DNA of 34,718 bases from AVCC01 sp041736255 (GTDB lineage: Bacteria; Pseudomonadota; Gammaproteobacteria; Burkholderiales; Burkholderiaceae_D): contig JBGSTZ010000103.1 of assembly GCA_041736255.1 (NCBI GenBank), forward strand, positions 1 through 34,718. The letters are read 5' to 3'. The notes below the pieces were generated by a model that was not told where the DNA came from, did not search any database, and saw nothing but the letters and a program-made list of their open reading frames with translations. Shown here in pieces: positions 1 to 7,163 of the stretch (position 1 is the first letter of the stretch; every line of letters starts with the position of its first letter). Made by a program: the position numbers and the translations under genes.

Positions 1-94
1 CCCCATCAACCATCGCAGACAACCCTGTCGCTGTCGCCCGTCCAAATGTACTTATCAAATAATCCGTGTACAACTCAAGTTCAGCTTTTTTCAT
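1..94 (-). mobile_element. Transposase gene, 5' end (cut by window edge)
   Basis: Reading the minus strand from the ATG at 94-92 gives 31 open residues beginning MKKAELELYTDYLIST and continuing FGRATATGLSAMVDG to the window edge. I recognise this as the N-terminus of DDE-type IS transposases in which a TDYLxxxFG...ATGLS segment precedes the catalytic core; I cannot fix the IS family. The catalytic residues lie outside the window. No Shine-Dalgarno is seen. A 34-bp duplicated sequence directly upstream (104-171) probably contains the IS end. Confidence 0.6.
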
Positions 95-103
95 TTCAAC
101 AGA

Positions 104-171
104 TTAACAATTTATACTGAGGCCTGCGTAACATCAGTTAACAATTTATACTGAGGCCTGCGTAACATCAG
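104..171. repeat. 34-bp perfect tandem duplication at the presumed IS end
   Basis: Positions 104-137 and 138-171 are identical 34-base units that start ttaacaatttatactgagg and end gcgtaacatcag. They lie between the transposase start at 94 and the DUF1499 gene ending at 211. The outer end (minus strand CTGATGTTACGCAGG) looks like an IS terminus, so this may be a duplicated IS end or a duplicated junction. The other end of the IS is not in the window, so terminal inversion cannot be tested. Confidence 0.75.
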
Positions 172-210
172 TTGCTTAATATAAATACACAATCAAACTT
201 TTCTGTAATT

Positions 211-708
211 TTACTGGGCTGAAAATGCGCTACGAACTGCTTCCAGTCGCTTGCGATTGACGCCGAAATCCTTGCTTCCCAAGCGCGATGCGGAGCGCAT
301 CTGGATCACGCCTGCGGGTTCATCGAGCGCGAATTCGACATCGTCGATGTACTTCATCAGCGGCGTTTGGAATTGCGCGTACAGATAACCCGGCTCGGCT
401 GTAATGACGTTGGCGCCGCGCATGCCGCGCACGATCACAGCCAGTCTGGCGAAAGCCGCCTTGCCGTCGCCTTGATTGTCACCATAAGCAAGCGGGGCGA
501 TCACGTGATAATCGGTGTGCGGATGCAGTGCAGCTTGGCTGGACACGCTGTTCCAGGCATCAAAGCGCGGCGGTTTCAGCAGGCCGTCGTGCAGTCCCAG
601 ATCAGTCGGCTGCTTGCCATTGAACAGTCCGGCCTGTCCGGCTGCGAATACCAGTAACGGGATGACAACGAATACGACAATGGCGATCGTGCGCAGGGTT
701 TGGCTCAT
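211..708 (-). CDS. DUF1499 domain-containing membrane-anchored protein
   Basis: A 165-residue protein starting MSQTLRTIAIVVFVVIPLLV. Residues 6-24 form one hydrophobic segment (signal anchor or uncleaved signal), and the rest should lie outside the cytoplasmic membrane. The body carries the DUF1499 pattern: an early NSVSSQA segment, a mid section on converting small terms (AEPGYLYAQFQT), then DDVEFALDE and an IQMRSASRLGSKDFGVNRKR motif close to the C-terminus. The biochemical role of the family is unknown to me. A longer reading to 864 exists but would overlap the divergent phosphodiesterase gene, so the ATG at 708 is chosen. No clear ribosome site is visible. It is transcribed divergently from the gene at 751. 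Confidence 0.8.
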   Translation of the reverse strand: MSQTLRTIAIVVFVVIPLLVFAAGQAGLFNGKQPTDLGLHDGLLKPPRFDAWNSVSSQAALHPHTDYHVIAPLAYGDNQGDGKAAFARLAVIVRGMRGANVITAEPGYLYAQFQTPLMKYIDDVEFALDEPAGVIQMRSASRLGSKDFGVNRKRLEAVRSAFSAQ

Positions 709-750
709 GATGGGCGGCTGGCTGGTATCAATAATTGGTATATTAACGTC

Positions 751-1533
751 ATGCATAAAACACTGTGGCCCTATCCTAAAATCGTCGCCCATCGTGGCGG
801 CGGCGCGCTGGCTCCCGAAAATACGCTGGTGGGGCTGCGTTGCGGCCTGGCGCACGGTTTTCATGCGGTCGAGTTCGATGTGATGTTAAGCCAAGACGGG
901 ATTCCGGTGCTGATGCACGACGAGCAGTTCGGCCGCACTGTCGGCGGTACCGGCAGCGTGCCAATGTCGAGCGCGGCGAAGCTGACAACGCTGGACGCCG
1001 GCAGCTGGTTCGGTAGCGCATTTGCCGGCGAACCGGTGCCGACTTACGCGCAGGCGGCAGCGTTCTGCCGGGCGCATGAAATCTGGATGAATGTCGAACT
1101 CAAGCCGGCTGCCGGTTTCGAGGTTGCAACCGGAAGCGCAACGGCGGCGCTAACGCGGCAATGGTTTGCCGCCGAGATTGCCGCGGCGGTGGTCGATCCG
1201 CGCCGCTTGCCCTTATTTTCCTCCTTTTCTTTCGATGCGCTGATGGCAGCGCGGGAGGCAGCGCCTGAAATTCCACGTGGCTATCTGGTGGATGCGGTTC
1301 CATCCGACTGGCGGGATCGACTGGAAACGTTGGCAGCAGTGGCGCTGCACACCAATCATCAAAACTTGACATGCGCATTGGTGCAGCAAGTGAAAGCGGC
1401 GGGTTATGGCCTTTTTTGCTATACCGTCAACGACCCGGCGCGGGCTGCGGAAATTCTGTCGTGGGGCGTGGACGGATTTTGCACCGACCGCATCGACCTG
1501 ATCGGCGCGGATTTTGCGCCGGTGGCGACGTAA
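751..1533 (+). CDS. ugpQ: Glycerophosphodiester phosphodiesterase (GDPD family)
   Basis: A 260-residue cytoplasmic-type GDPD enzyme that would hydrolyse glycerophosphodiesters to sn-glycerol 3-phosphate and an alcohol. Seen: the N-terminal catalytic motif KIVAHRGGGALAPENT (His and the Arg-Gly pair, Glu of PENT), VEFDVMLSQDG with metal-binding Glu and Asp, the second catalytic His in LMHDEQFGRT, NVELKP, and the C-terminal TVNDPARAAEILSWGVDGFCTDR. The length equals E. coli UgpQ-type enzymes. No signal peptide, consistent with UgpQ rather than periplasmic GlpQ. The ATG at 751 is preferred over an in-frame start at 700, which would run into the divergent DUF1499 gene. The gene is not next to ugp transporter genes here, so the symbol rests on similarity alone. 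Confidence 0.85.
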   Translation: MHKTLWPYPKIVAHRGGGALAPENTLVGLRCGLAHGFHAVEFDVMLSQDGIPVLMHDEQFGRTVGGTGSVPMSSAAKLTTLDAGSWFGSAFAGEPVPTYAQAAAFCRAHEIWMNVELKPAAGFEVATGSATAALTRQWFAAEIAAAVVDPRRLPLFSSFSFDALMAAREAAPEIPRGYLVDAVPSDWRDRLETLAAVALHTNHQNLTCALVQQVKAAGYGLFCYTVNDPARAAEILSWGVDGFCTDRIDLIGADFAPVAT

Positions 1534-1544
1534 CGGCGGTCCTG

Positions 1545-1573
1545 TACGCATCGCGCACATGCACACGTATAAT
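1545..1573 (+). promoter_or_regulatory. Putative alaS promoter
   Basis: A perfect TATAAT at 1568-1573 lies 35 bases before the alaS ATG. With 17-base spacing the -35 would be TACGCA at 1545-1550, a weak match to TTGACA. Judged from sequence only. Confidence 0.4.
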
Positions 1574-1608
1574 CGACTTTTCTTAAACGCATTCCTTAGC
1601 CAAACCAC

Positions 1609-4230
1609 ATGAACTCGTCCGAAATCCGCGATAAATTCCTCCAATTTTACGAATCCAAGGGCCATACGATCGTGCGCTCGTCGAGCCTGATTCCCGGCAA
1701 CGACCCGACCTTATTGTTTACCAACTCCGGCATGGTGCAGTTCAAGGACGTGTTTCTGGGCCAGGACAAACGCAACTACAGCCGCGCCACCACTGCGCAG
1801 CGCAGCCTGCGTGCCGGCGGTAAGCATAACGATCTGGAAAACGTCGGCTACACCGCACGCCACCATACTTTCTTTGAAATGCTGGGCAATTTTTCGTTCG
1901 GCGATTATTTCAAGCGCGACGCAATCCATTACGCATGGGAATTGCTGACTTCGGTCTATAAAATGCCGAAAGACAAGCTGTGGGTGACTGTGTATTTCGA
2001 GGACGATGAAGCGTACACGATCTGGGCAAACGAAATCGGCGTGCCACCCGAGCGCATCATCCGCATCGACGACAATAAAGGCGCGCGCTATGCGTCGGAC
2101 AACTTCTGGCAGATGGCGGAAACTGGCCCTTGCGGTCCGTGCAGCGAGATTTTTTACGATCATGGCGCCGACATCTGGGGCGGCCCTCCGGGCAGCGCTG
2201 AGGAAGACGGCGACCGCTATATCGAGATATGGAATCTGGTTTTCATGCAGTTCAACAAGGACGAGCAGGGCGTGCTGCATCCGTTGCCGAAACCGTGCAT
2301 CGACACCGGCATGGGCCTGGAACGCATCACCGCTGTGCTGCAACATGTGCATTCGAATTACGACATCGACAGTTTTCAGACGCTGATCATCGCTGCGGCG
2401 CGCGAAACCGGCTGTATGGACTTGACCGACAATTCGCTCAAGGTAATTGCCGATCATATCCGCGCCTGCTCCTTCCTGGTGGTCGACGGCATCATCCCCG
2501 GCAACGAAGGGCGCAGTTATGTGCTGCGCCGCATCGTGCGCCGCGCGCTGCGCCACGGTCACAAGCTGGGCCAGACCAAACCGTTTTTCTTCAATTTGGT
2601 CAAGGATTTGGTCGGCGTGATGGGCGATGCTTATCCGGAATTGACGGATGCTGCATCGCGCGTCGAGCAAGTATTGCAACAGGAAGAAGAACGTTTCGGC
2701 GAGACACTGGAACATGGCATGAAATTGTTGGAAGCTGCTCTAGCCAAGGACAGCAAGAAGCTTGATGGCGACACCGCTTTCGCCTTGTATGACACGTACG
2801 GCTTTCCGCTCGACCTGACCGCCGACATTTGCCGCGAACGCAATATCGCGCTGGATGAGGCCGGTTTTGATGCAGCGATGGCGCGTCAGAAATCTACTGC
2901 GCGCGCCGCCGGCAAGTTCAAAATGGCAGCGGGCATCGAATACAGCGGCGACAAGACCCAATTCGTCGGTTACGAGCAATTGACACAGGCTAGCAAAGTC
3001 CTCGCGCTGTATGTCGATGGCAGCCCGGTACAGTCGGTAGCGCAAGGTCAGCATGCAATTTTGGTGCTCGACAGCACGCCGTTCTATGCGGAAGCAGGCG
3101 GACAGGCGGGTGACTCCGGCGTGCTGGAATCGGTCTATGGCGCCAATGCGGTGCGCTTCGAAGTGCAGGACACGCAAAAGATCCAGGCTAACGTTTTCGG
3201 CCACCACGGCATTCTGAACCAAGGCTTGCTGACGGTTGGGGATACGCTCAATGCGCAGGTCGATGCTGCAGTGCGCGCCCACAGCATGCGCAATCATTCC
3301 GCCACGCATTTGATGCACAAGGCATTGCGCGAAGTGCTGGGCAGTCATGTGGCGCAAAAAGGCTCACTGGTCGATGCTGTCAAGACCCGTTTCGATTTCA
3401 GCCATAACGCACCGATGACGGCTGACCAGATCGCCCAAGTCGAAGAGATCGTCAATCGCGAAATTCTCGCCAATGTCGCGACCCAATCGCAAGTGATGGC
3501 GTATGACGATGCAGTCAAGCACGGTGCGATGGCGCTGTTCGGCGAAAAATACGGCGACGAAGTGCGGGTGCTGGACATCGGCTCCTCGCGCGAGTTGTGC
3601 GGCGGCACCCACGTCTCGCGCACCGGCGACATCGGCCTGTTCAAGATCACAGCCGAAGGTGGCGTCGCAGCAGGCGTCCGCCGCGTCGAAGCGGTCACCG
3701 GCGAAGGCGCGCTGGCGTTGTTGCAGCAACTGAACCGCCGGGTGCAGGAAGCAGCTGCCGCGCTGAAAGCGCAACCGGAAGAGCTGCTGCAGCGCATCAC
3801 GCAGGTACAGGAAACCATCAAGACGCTGGAAAAGGAAGTCGCCACGCTGAAATCCAAGCTCGCTTCCGGGCAGGGCGATGAACTGCTTAAGCAGGCGGTG
3901 GATGTCAACGGCATCAAGGTGCTGGCGGCAACTCTCGATGGCGCTGATGTGGCGACGCTGCGCCAAGCCATGGACAAGTTCAAGGACAAGCTGAAAACCG
4001 CAGCCATCGTGCTGGCTGCCGTCAACGATGGCAAAGTCAGTCTGATTGCCGGCGTAACTGCCGACGCGACTGCAAAAGTCAAAGCCGGTGAACTGGTCAA
4101 TTTCGTCGCGCAGCAGGTCGGCGGCAAAGGCGGCGGCCGCGCTGACATGGCACAAGCCGGTGGCACCGATCCGAGCGGTCTGGCGCAAGCGCTGGCCGGA
4201 GTTGCAGCCTGGGTCGGCGAGCGAGTTTAA
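1609..4230 (+). CDS. alaS: Alanine--tRNA ligase
   Basis: An 873-residue class II aminoacyl-tRNA synthetase that charges tRNA-Ala in the cytoplasm; E. coli AlaS is 876. Order of parts: catalytic core with LFTNSGMVQFKDVFLG and the ARHHTFFEMLGNFSFGDYFK region (motif 1/2 area), GMGLERI as class II motif 3 near residue 240, a tRNA-recognition region, an editing domain with the zinc-binding HSATHLMHKAL (HxxxH) near 565 and CGGTHVSRTGDIG near 665, then a coiled coil (EELLQRITQVQETIKTLEKE) and the C-Ala domain ending GGKGGGRADMAQAGG. The ATG at 1609 gives the normal N-terminus MNSSEIRDKFLQFYESKGH. No strong Shine-Dalgarno is visible. All editing and catalytic motifs are intact. Confidence 0.97.
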   Translation: MNSSEIRDKFLQFYESKGHTIVRSSSLIPGNDPTLLFTNSGMVQFKDVFLGQDKRNYSRATTAQRSLRAGGKHNDLENVGYTARHHTFFEMLGNFSFGDYFKRDAIHYAWELLTSVYKMPKDKLWVTVYFEDDEAYTIWANEIGVPPERIIRIDDNKGARYASDNFWQMAETGPCGPCSEIFYDHGADIWGGPPGSAEEDGDRYIEIWNLVFMQFNKDEQGVLHPLPKPCIDTGMGLERITAVLQHVHSNYDIDSFQTLIIAAARETGCMDLTDNSLKVIADHIRACSFLVVDGIIPGNEGRSYVLRRIVRRALRHGHKLGQTKPFFFNLVKDLVGVMGDAYPELTDAASRVEQVLQQEEERFGETLEHGMKLLEAALAKDSKKLDGDTAFALYDTYGFPLDLTADICRERNIALDEAGFDAAMARQKSTARAAGKFKMAAGIEYSGDKTQFVGYEQLTQASKVLALYVDGSPVQSVAQGQHAILVLDSTPFYAEAGGQAGDSGVLESVYGANAVRFEVQDTQKIQANVFGHHGILNQGLLTVGDTLNAQVDAAVRAHSMRNHSATHLMHKALREVLGSHVAQKGSLVDAVKTRFDFSHNAPMTADQIAQVEEIVNREILANVATQSQVMAYDDAVKHGAMALFGEKYGDEVRVLDIGSSRELCGGTHVSRTGDIGLFKITAEGGVAAGVRRVEAVTGEGALALLQQLNRRVQEAAAALKAQPEELLQRITQVQETIKTLEKEVATLKSKLASGQGDELLKQAVDVNGIKVLAATLDGADVATLRQAMDKFKDKLKTAAIVLAAVNDGKVSLIAGVTADATAKVKAGELVNFVAQQVGGKGGGRADMAQAGGTDPSGLAQALAGVAAWVGERV

Positions 4231-4235
4231 GCCGT

Positions 4236-4271
4236 GGCACAGAGCGGGCTGTGTTTGGCCCAATCTGTGCC
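4236..4271 (+). terminator. Hairpin directly after alaS
   Basis: ggcacaga (4236-4243) pairs with tctgtgcc (4264-4271), with an inner gggc/gccc pair inside the loop. It lies 6 bases past the alaS stop. There is no U-run, so it is either a weak or factor-dependent terminator or a 3'-end protecting stem. Confidence 0.4.
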
Positions 4272-4428
4272 GCTACGTTGATTGCCAATTTCATGCACTT
4301 GGGTTAATTTCGATCTTGTAGACAAGAATGAAGATCAAAATTATTGTGTTGCGACGCACCATAAAAATGCTTTTTTTAGTGAAATTGGGCGTATTATTTG
4401 AAAACTAAATTATCTACGGATAGAAATC

Positions 4429-4656
4429 ATGCAATTTAATAAAGAGATAGATGCCCGCGGTCTCAATTGCCCCCTGCCTATTCTGAGAACCAAAAAAGCC
4501 TTATCTGAGATGCTGAGCGGGCAAGTATTGCACGTGCTGGCAACAGATCCAGGCTCGGTCCGGGATTTTCAGGCGTTCTCAAAACAGACTGGTAATGAAT
4601 TGTTGTCGCATGAAGCACACGACAAGGAATTCGAGTACTACGTCAAACGCAAGTAA
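4429..4656 (+). CDS. TusA-family sulfur carrier protein
   Basis: A 75-residue TusA/SirA-like protein. The family signature is visible at residues 8-25: DARGLNCPLPILRTKKAL, with the single conserved cysteine (Cys14) of the CPxP motif that carries persulfide sulfur in this family. The rest fits the two-layer alpha/beta fold (LHVLATDPGSVRDFQAFSKQTG, then a C-terminal strand). Family members hand sulfur to tRNA thiolation, molybdenum cofactor or sulfur-oxidation pathways; which one applies here cannot be told. It stands alone, with a 198-base gap after alaS and its own terminator at 4765-4803. The ATG at 4429 gives the standard N-terminus. I leave the symbol empty because several paralogous groups (TusA, YeeD, SirA-like) share this length. 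Confidence 0.85.
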   Translation: MQFNKEIDARGLNCPLPILRTKKALSEMLSGQVLHVLATDPGSVRDFQAFSKQTGNELLSHEAHDKEFEYYVKRK

Positions 4657-4764
4657 GTCTTGTTTTATTGTTGGATGCTGCGTTTGCGGTGCTTTTGATT
4701 TATTCTGCGCAATTTTTTTGCAGTTAGATCCCACGCCGTTGCGGGAAAGATGTACTAATTTAAT

Positions 4765-4803
4765 AAAAAAAGCCCGTCGAATATTATCCGACGGGCTTTT
4801 TTT
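4765..4803 (+). terminator. Rho-independent terminator after the TusA-like gene
   Basis: agcccgtcg (4771-4779) pairs perfectly with cgacgggct (4789-4797), with a 9-base loop, an A-run on the left and T-run to 4803 on the right, so it may act in both directions. Confidence 0.85.
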
Positions 4804-4993
4804 ATATGGTGTTCATGTGTGACGTTCCTGATGCCGCAAGCATGCCTACTTCCATTTTGCGTCTAATGTGTTGATCATTTTTGGCTCTGAAAAAAACATC
4901 TCAGTAGAGCCAAACTCAGGCAATATCAGAAAGCGATCTCGATTCAGGTTCTGGATTAAATAGAACGACCGTCCTAAAAAGTGCCGCAATGGC

Positions 4994-5011
4994 TATAATT
5001 CGCTTTATAAT
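4994..5011 (+). promoter_or_regulatory. Putative etfB promoter (two overlapping -10 boxes)
   Basis: Two perfect TATAAT hexamers occur at 4994-4999 and 5006-5011, 66-83 bases before the etfB ATG. Neither has a convincing -35 box at 16-18 bases, which fits an activator-dependent or extended promoter. The rest of the 420-base gap (4657-5076) holds the upstream terminator and the palindrome at 5021-5036; nothing else was recognised. Confidence 0.45.
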
Positions 5012-5020
5012 TGAATTTCG

Positions 5021-5036
5021 TTTACGTTAACGTCAA
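5021..5036. promoter_or_regulatory. LiuR-like operator palindrome at the etfB promoter
   Basis: tttacgttaacgtcaa has a 10-base perfect core palindrome acgttaacgt (5024-5033) and near-symmetric flanks ttt/caa. This resembles the consensus I recall for LiuR, the MerR-family repressor of branched-chain amino acid degradation genes in proteobacteria, whose regulon often includes etfBA. It sits just after the second -10 box, over the expected transcription start, a repressor-type position. Identification of the regulator is inference. Confidence 0.5.
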
Positions 5037-5076
5037 TTAAACATTATTTCCAAATTCGCACAGTAAAGGCAGAACT

Positions 5077-5826
5077 ATGAAAGTCTTGGTCCCAGTTAAA
5101 CGCGTGGTGGATTACAACGTTAAAGTGCGTGTCAAATCAGACAACACTGGCGTAGATATCGCCAACGTCAAGATGTCGATGAATCCGTTCGATGAAATCG
5201 CACTGGAAGAAGCGATGCGCCTGAAAGAATCAGGCAAGGTTACAGAAGTCGTCGCCGTTTCATGCGGCGTCACGCAATGCCAGGAAACTCTGCGCACTGC
5301 AATGGCGATCGGCGCCGATCGCGCGATCCTGATCGAAACAGCATCCGATATCCAGCCGCTGGCTGTCGCCAAGCTGTTGAAAGCTTTGGCTGACAAAGAG
5401 CAGCCGCAACTCATCATTCTGGGCAAACAAGCCATTGATGACGATTGCAACCAGACCGGCCAGATGCTGGCAGCCCTGCTGGGTTGGCCGCAAGCCACTT
5501 TCGCCTCCAAAGTCGTGCTGGAAGACGGCAAAGTCACTGTCACCCGCGAAGTCGACGGCGGCCTGGAAACCCTCGCATTGACCCTGCCGGCGATCATCAC
5601 CACCGACCTGCGCCTGAACGAGCCGCGCTACGTGACGTTGCCGAACATCATGAAAGCCAAGAAGAAGCCGCTCGACACCGTCAAGCCGGCAGATCTGGGG
5701 GTAGATGTTGCTTCGCGCCTGAAAACGCTGAAAGTCGTCGAACCCGCCAAGCGCAGTGCCGGTATCATGGTGCCCGACGTTGCCACGCTGGTAGCCAAGC
5801 TCAGAAACGAAGCGAAAGTCATTTGA
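5077..5826 (+). CDS. etfB: Electron transfer flavoprotein subunit beta
   Basis: A 249-residue ETF beta subunit that binds AMP and, with EtfA, accepts electrons from acyl-CoA dehydrogenases and passes them to ETF:quinone oxidoreductase at the membrane. Seen: N-terminal MKVLVPVKRVVDYNVKVRVK, the MNPFDEIALEEAMRLKE segment, the AMP-binding stretch GKQAIDDDCNQTGQMLAALLG, and the LRLNEPRYVTLPNIMKAKKKP recognition-loop region near residue 185-205 where partner dehydrogenases dock. Length is normal. The ATG follows aaggcag at 5066-5072. etfA follows after an unusually long 224-base gap. Confidence 0.95.
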   Translation: MKVLVPVKRVVDYNVKVRVKSDNTGVDIANVKMSMNPFDEIALEEAMRLKESGKVTEVVAVSCGVTQCQETLRTAMAIGADRAILIETASDIQPLAVAKLLKALADKEQPQLIILGKQAIDDDCNQTGQMLAALLGWPQATFASKVVLEDGKVTVTREVDGGLETLALTLPAIITTDLRLNEPRYVTLPNIMKAKKKPLDTVKPADLGVDVASRLKTLKVVEPAKRSAGIMVPDVATLVAKLRNEAKVI

Positions 5827-5999
5827 TCATTGCAGTACGCATTGACCTCGAAACATGCGAAACGGCTTTATAGCGCGATACTCCTAGTAAAAATCAGAGG
5901 AGTATCACCGTTTTTATTGCAATTGTCGCATATATTTATTGGGCATGAAAATATACTCATGCAAATATTCGGAATGCGTAGAGCCCGCATTTCAAATGC

Positions 6000-6032
6000 A
6001 TTTCATCCGAATTTCATCCGAATTTCATCCTG
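6000..6032. repeat. 11-bp tandem repeat, three copies, in the etfB-etfA gap
   Basis: atttcatccga occurs at 6000-6010 and 6011-6021, and a third copy with its last two bases changed (tg) at 6022-6032. It ends 18 bases before the etfA ATG, next to the aggaaaa ribosome site. The period of 11 bases is near one helical turn. Confidence 0.85.
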
Positions 6033-6050
6033 ATCATTTAGGAAAACATC

Positions 6051-6980
6051 ATGGCCGTACTCGTCATTGCTGAACACGACAATGCTTCGTTAAAAGGAAG
6101 CACGCTCCACACCGTCACCGCTGCCGTTGCATGTGGCAGTGATCTTCATATCCTGGTGGCTGGCCACAATTGTGGCGCTGCAGCTCAGGCCGCAGCCCAA
6201 GTCGCCGGTGTTTCCAAGGTGCTGGTGGCGGACGCCGCCGCCTTTGCCGATGGCCTTGCTGAAAACGTGGCGGAACAAGTGCTGGCGATTGCCAGCAACT
6301 ATTCCCATATTCTCGCGCCTGCCACTGCCTACGGCAAAAACATCCTGCCCCGCGTGGCGGCTAAACTCGACGTCGCACAGATCTCCGAAATTACCCGGGT
6401 CGATGCGCCCGACACTTTCGAGCGTCCGATCTATGCGGGTAACGCGATTGCATACGTGCAGTCGAGCGATCCGATCAAGGTCATTACTGTGCGTTCGACC
6501 GGCTTCGATGCCGCAGCTGCAGGCGGTTCCGCTGTTGTTGAAAACATCGCAGCAGTGGCCGATTCCGGCACATCTGCTTTCATCGGGCGCGAAGTTGCTA
6601 AATCGGACCGTCCTGAACTGACTGCCGCCAAGGTCATCGTATCCGGTGGGCGTGGCATGGGTTCCGGTGACAACTTCAAGATCCTGGAGCCGCTGGCCGA
6701 CCGGCTCGGTGCCGCCATGGGTGCGTCGCGCGCGGCAGTCGACGCCGGTTATGTACCGAATGACTGGCAAGTGGGCCAAACCGGCAAGATTGTTGCGCCG
6801 CAGCTATATATTGCCGTCGGTATTTCGGGTGCGATCCAGCATCTGGCCGGTATGAAGGATTCAAAAGTCATCGTTGCCATTAACAAAGATGCGGAAGCGC
6901 CGATTTTCAGCGTGGCTGATTACGGTATCGTCGGCGATTTGTTCGATGTGGTGCCTGCGCTGGTTGCAGAACTGGGCTAA
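6051..6980 (+). CDS. etfA: Electron transfer flavoprotein subunit alpha
   Basis: A 309-residue ETF alpha subunit, the FAD-binding partner of EtfB. Domain I is the variable N-terminal part (MAVLVIAEHDNASLKGSTLH and HILAPATAYGKNILPRVAAKLD). The FAD domain starts with VIVSGGRGMGSGDNFKILEP near residue 195 and ends with GISGAIQHLAGMKDSKVIVA and INKDAEAPIFSVADYGIVGD, the family signature around residues 260-300. Length is standard. The start at 6051 has AGGAAAA (6040-6046) as ribosome site. Co-expression with etfB is expected, although the gap contains repeats and could hold an internal promoter. Confidence 0.95.
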   Translation: MAVLVIAEHDNASLKGSTLHTVTAAVACGSDLHILVAGHNCGAAAQAAAQVAGVSKVLVADAAAFADGLAENVAEQVLAIASNYSHILAPATAYGKNILPRVAAKLDVAQISEITRVDAPDTFERPIYAGNAIAYVQSSDPIKVITVRSTGFDAAAAGGSAVVENIAAVADSGTSAFIGREVAKSDRPELTAAKVIVSGGRGMGSGDNFKILEPLADRLGAAMGASRAAVDAGYVPNDWQVGQTGKIVAPQLYIAVGISGAIQHLAGMKDSKVIVAINKDAEAPIFSVADYGIVGDLFDVVPALVAELG

Positions 6981-7014
6981 TTCGCCTATTTAATAGTAAA
7001 AAAGCGACGGAATT

Positions 7015-7020
7015 TATAAT
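7015..7020 (+). promoter_or_regulatory. Possible -10 box upstream of the acyl-CoA dehydrogenase
   Basis: A perfect TATAAT lies 144 bases before the start codon, with no good -35 box. If used, the transcript would carry a long leader containing the two hairpins at 7030-7059 and 7091-7114. Confidence 0.3.
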
Positions 7021-7029
7021 CTTTGTTGG

Positions 7030-7059
7030 CGAAATAACAGGCAAATGCCTGTCATTTCG
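7030..7059 (+). other. Stable hairpin in the acyl-CoA dehydrogenase leader
   Basis: cgaaat (7030-7035) pairs with atttcg (7054-7059) and acaggc (7037-7042) with gcctgt (7047-7052); one A/C mismatch separates the helices and the loop is aaat. No T-run follows, so it is not a classical terminator. Confidence 0.5.
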
Positions 7060-7090
7060 TAATAATCAGCAGGGTCTTTTAACAATGGTT

Positions 7091-7127
7091 TCTTAACTGA
7101 ATCCATCGTTAAGAGGCCACTTTTTTT
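7091..7127 (+). terminator. Terminator-like hairpin before the acyl-CoA dehydrogenase
   Basis: tcttaac (7091-7097) pairs with gttaaga (7108-7114) across a 10-base loop; after six bases a run of seven T follows (7121-7127). It could end the etfBA transcript or act as an attenuator for the downstream gene. The gap before the T-run makes it weak. Confidence 0.35.
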
Positions 7128-7163
7128 GTCTATTATTTTTTGTCCATTAACTGGAGTTGGATC

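Noticed and set aside
1711..2715. 334-codon open frame opposite alaS
   Set aside because: Fully inside alaS, with no ribosome site and a translation typical of antisense reading of a conserved gene.
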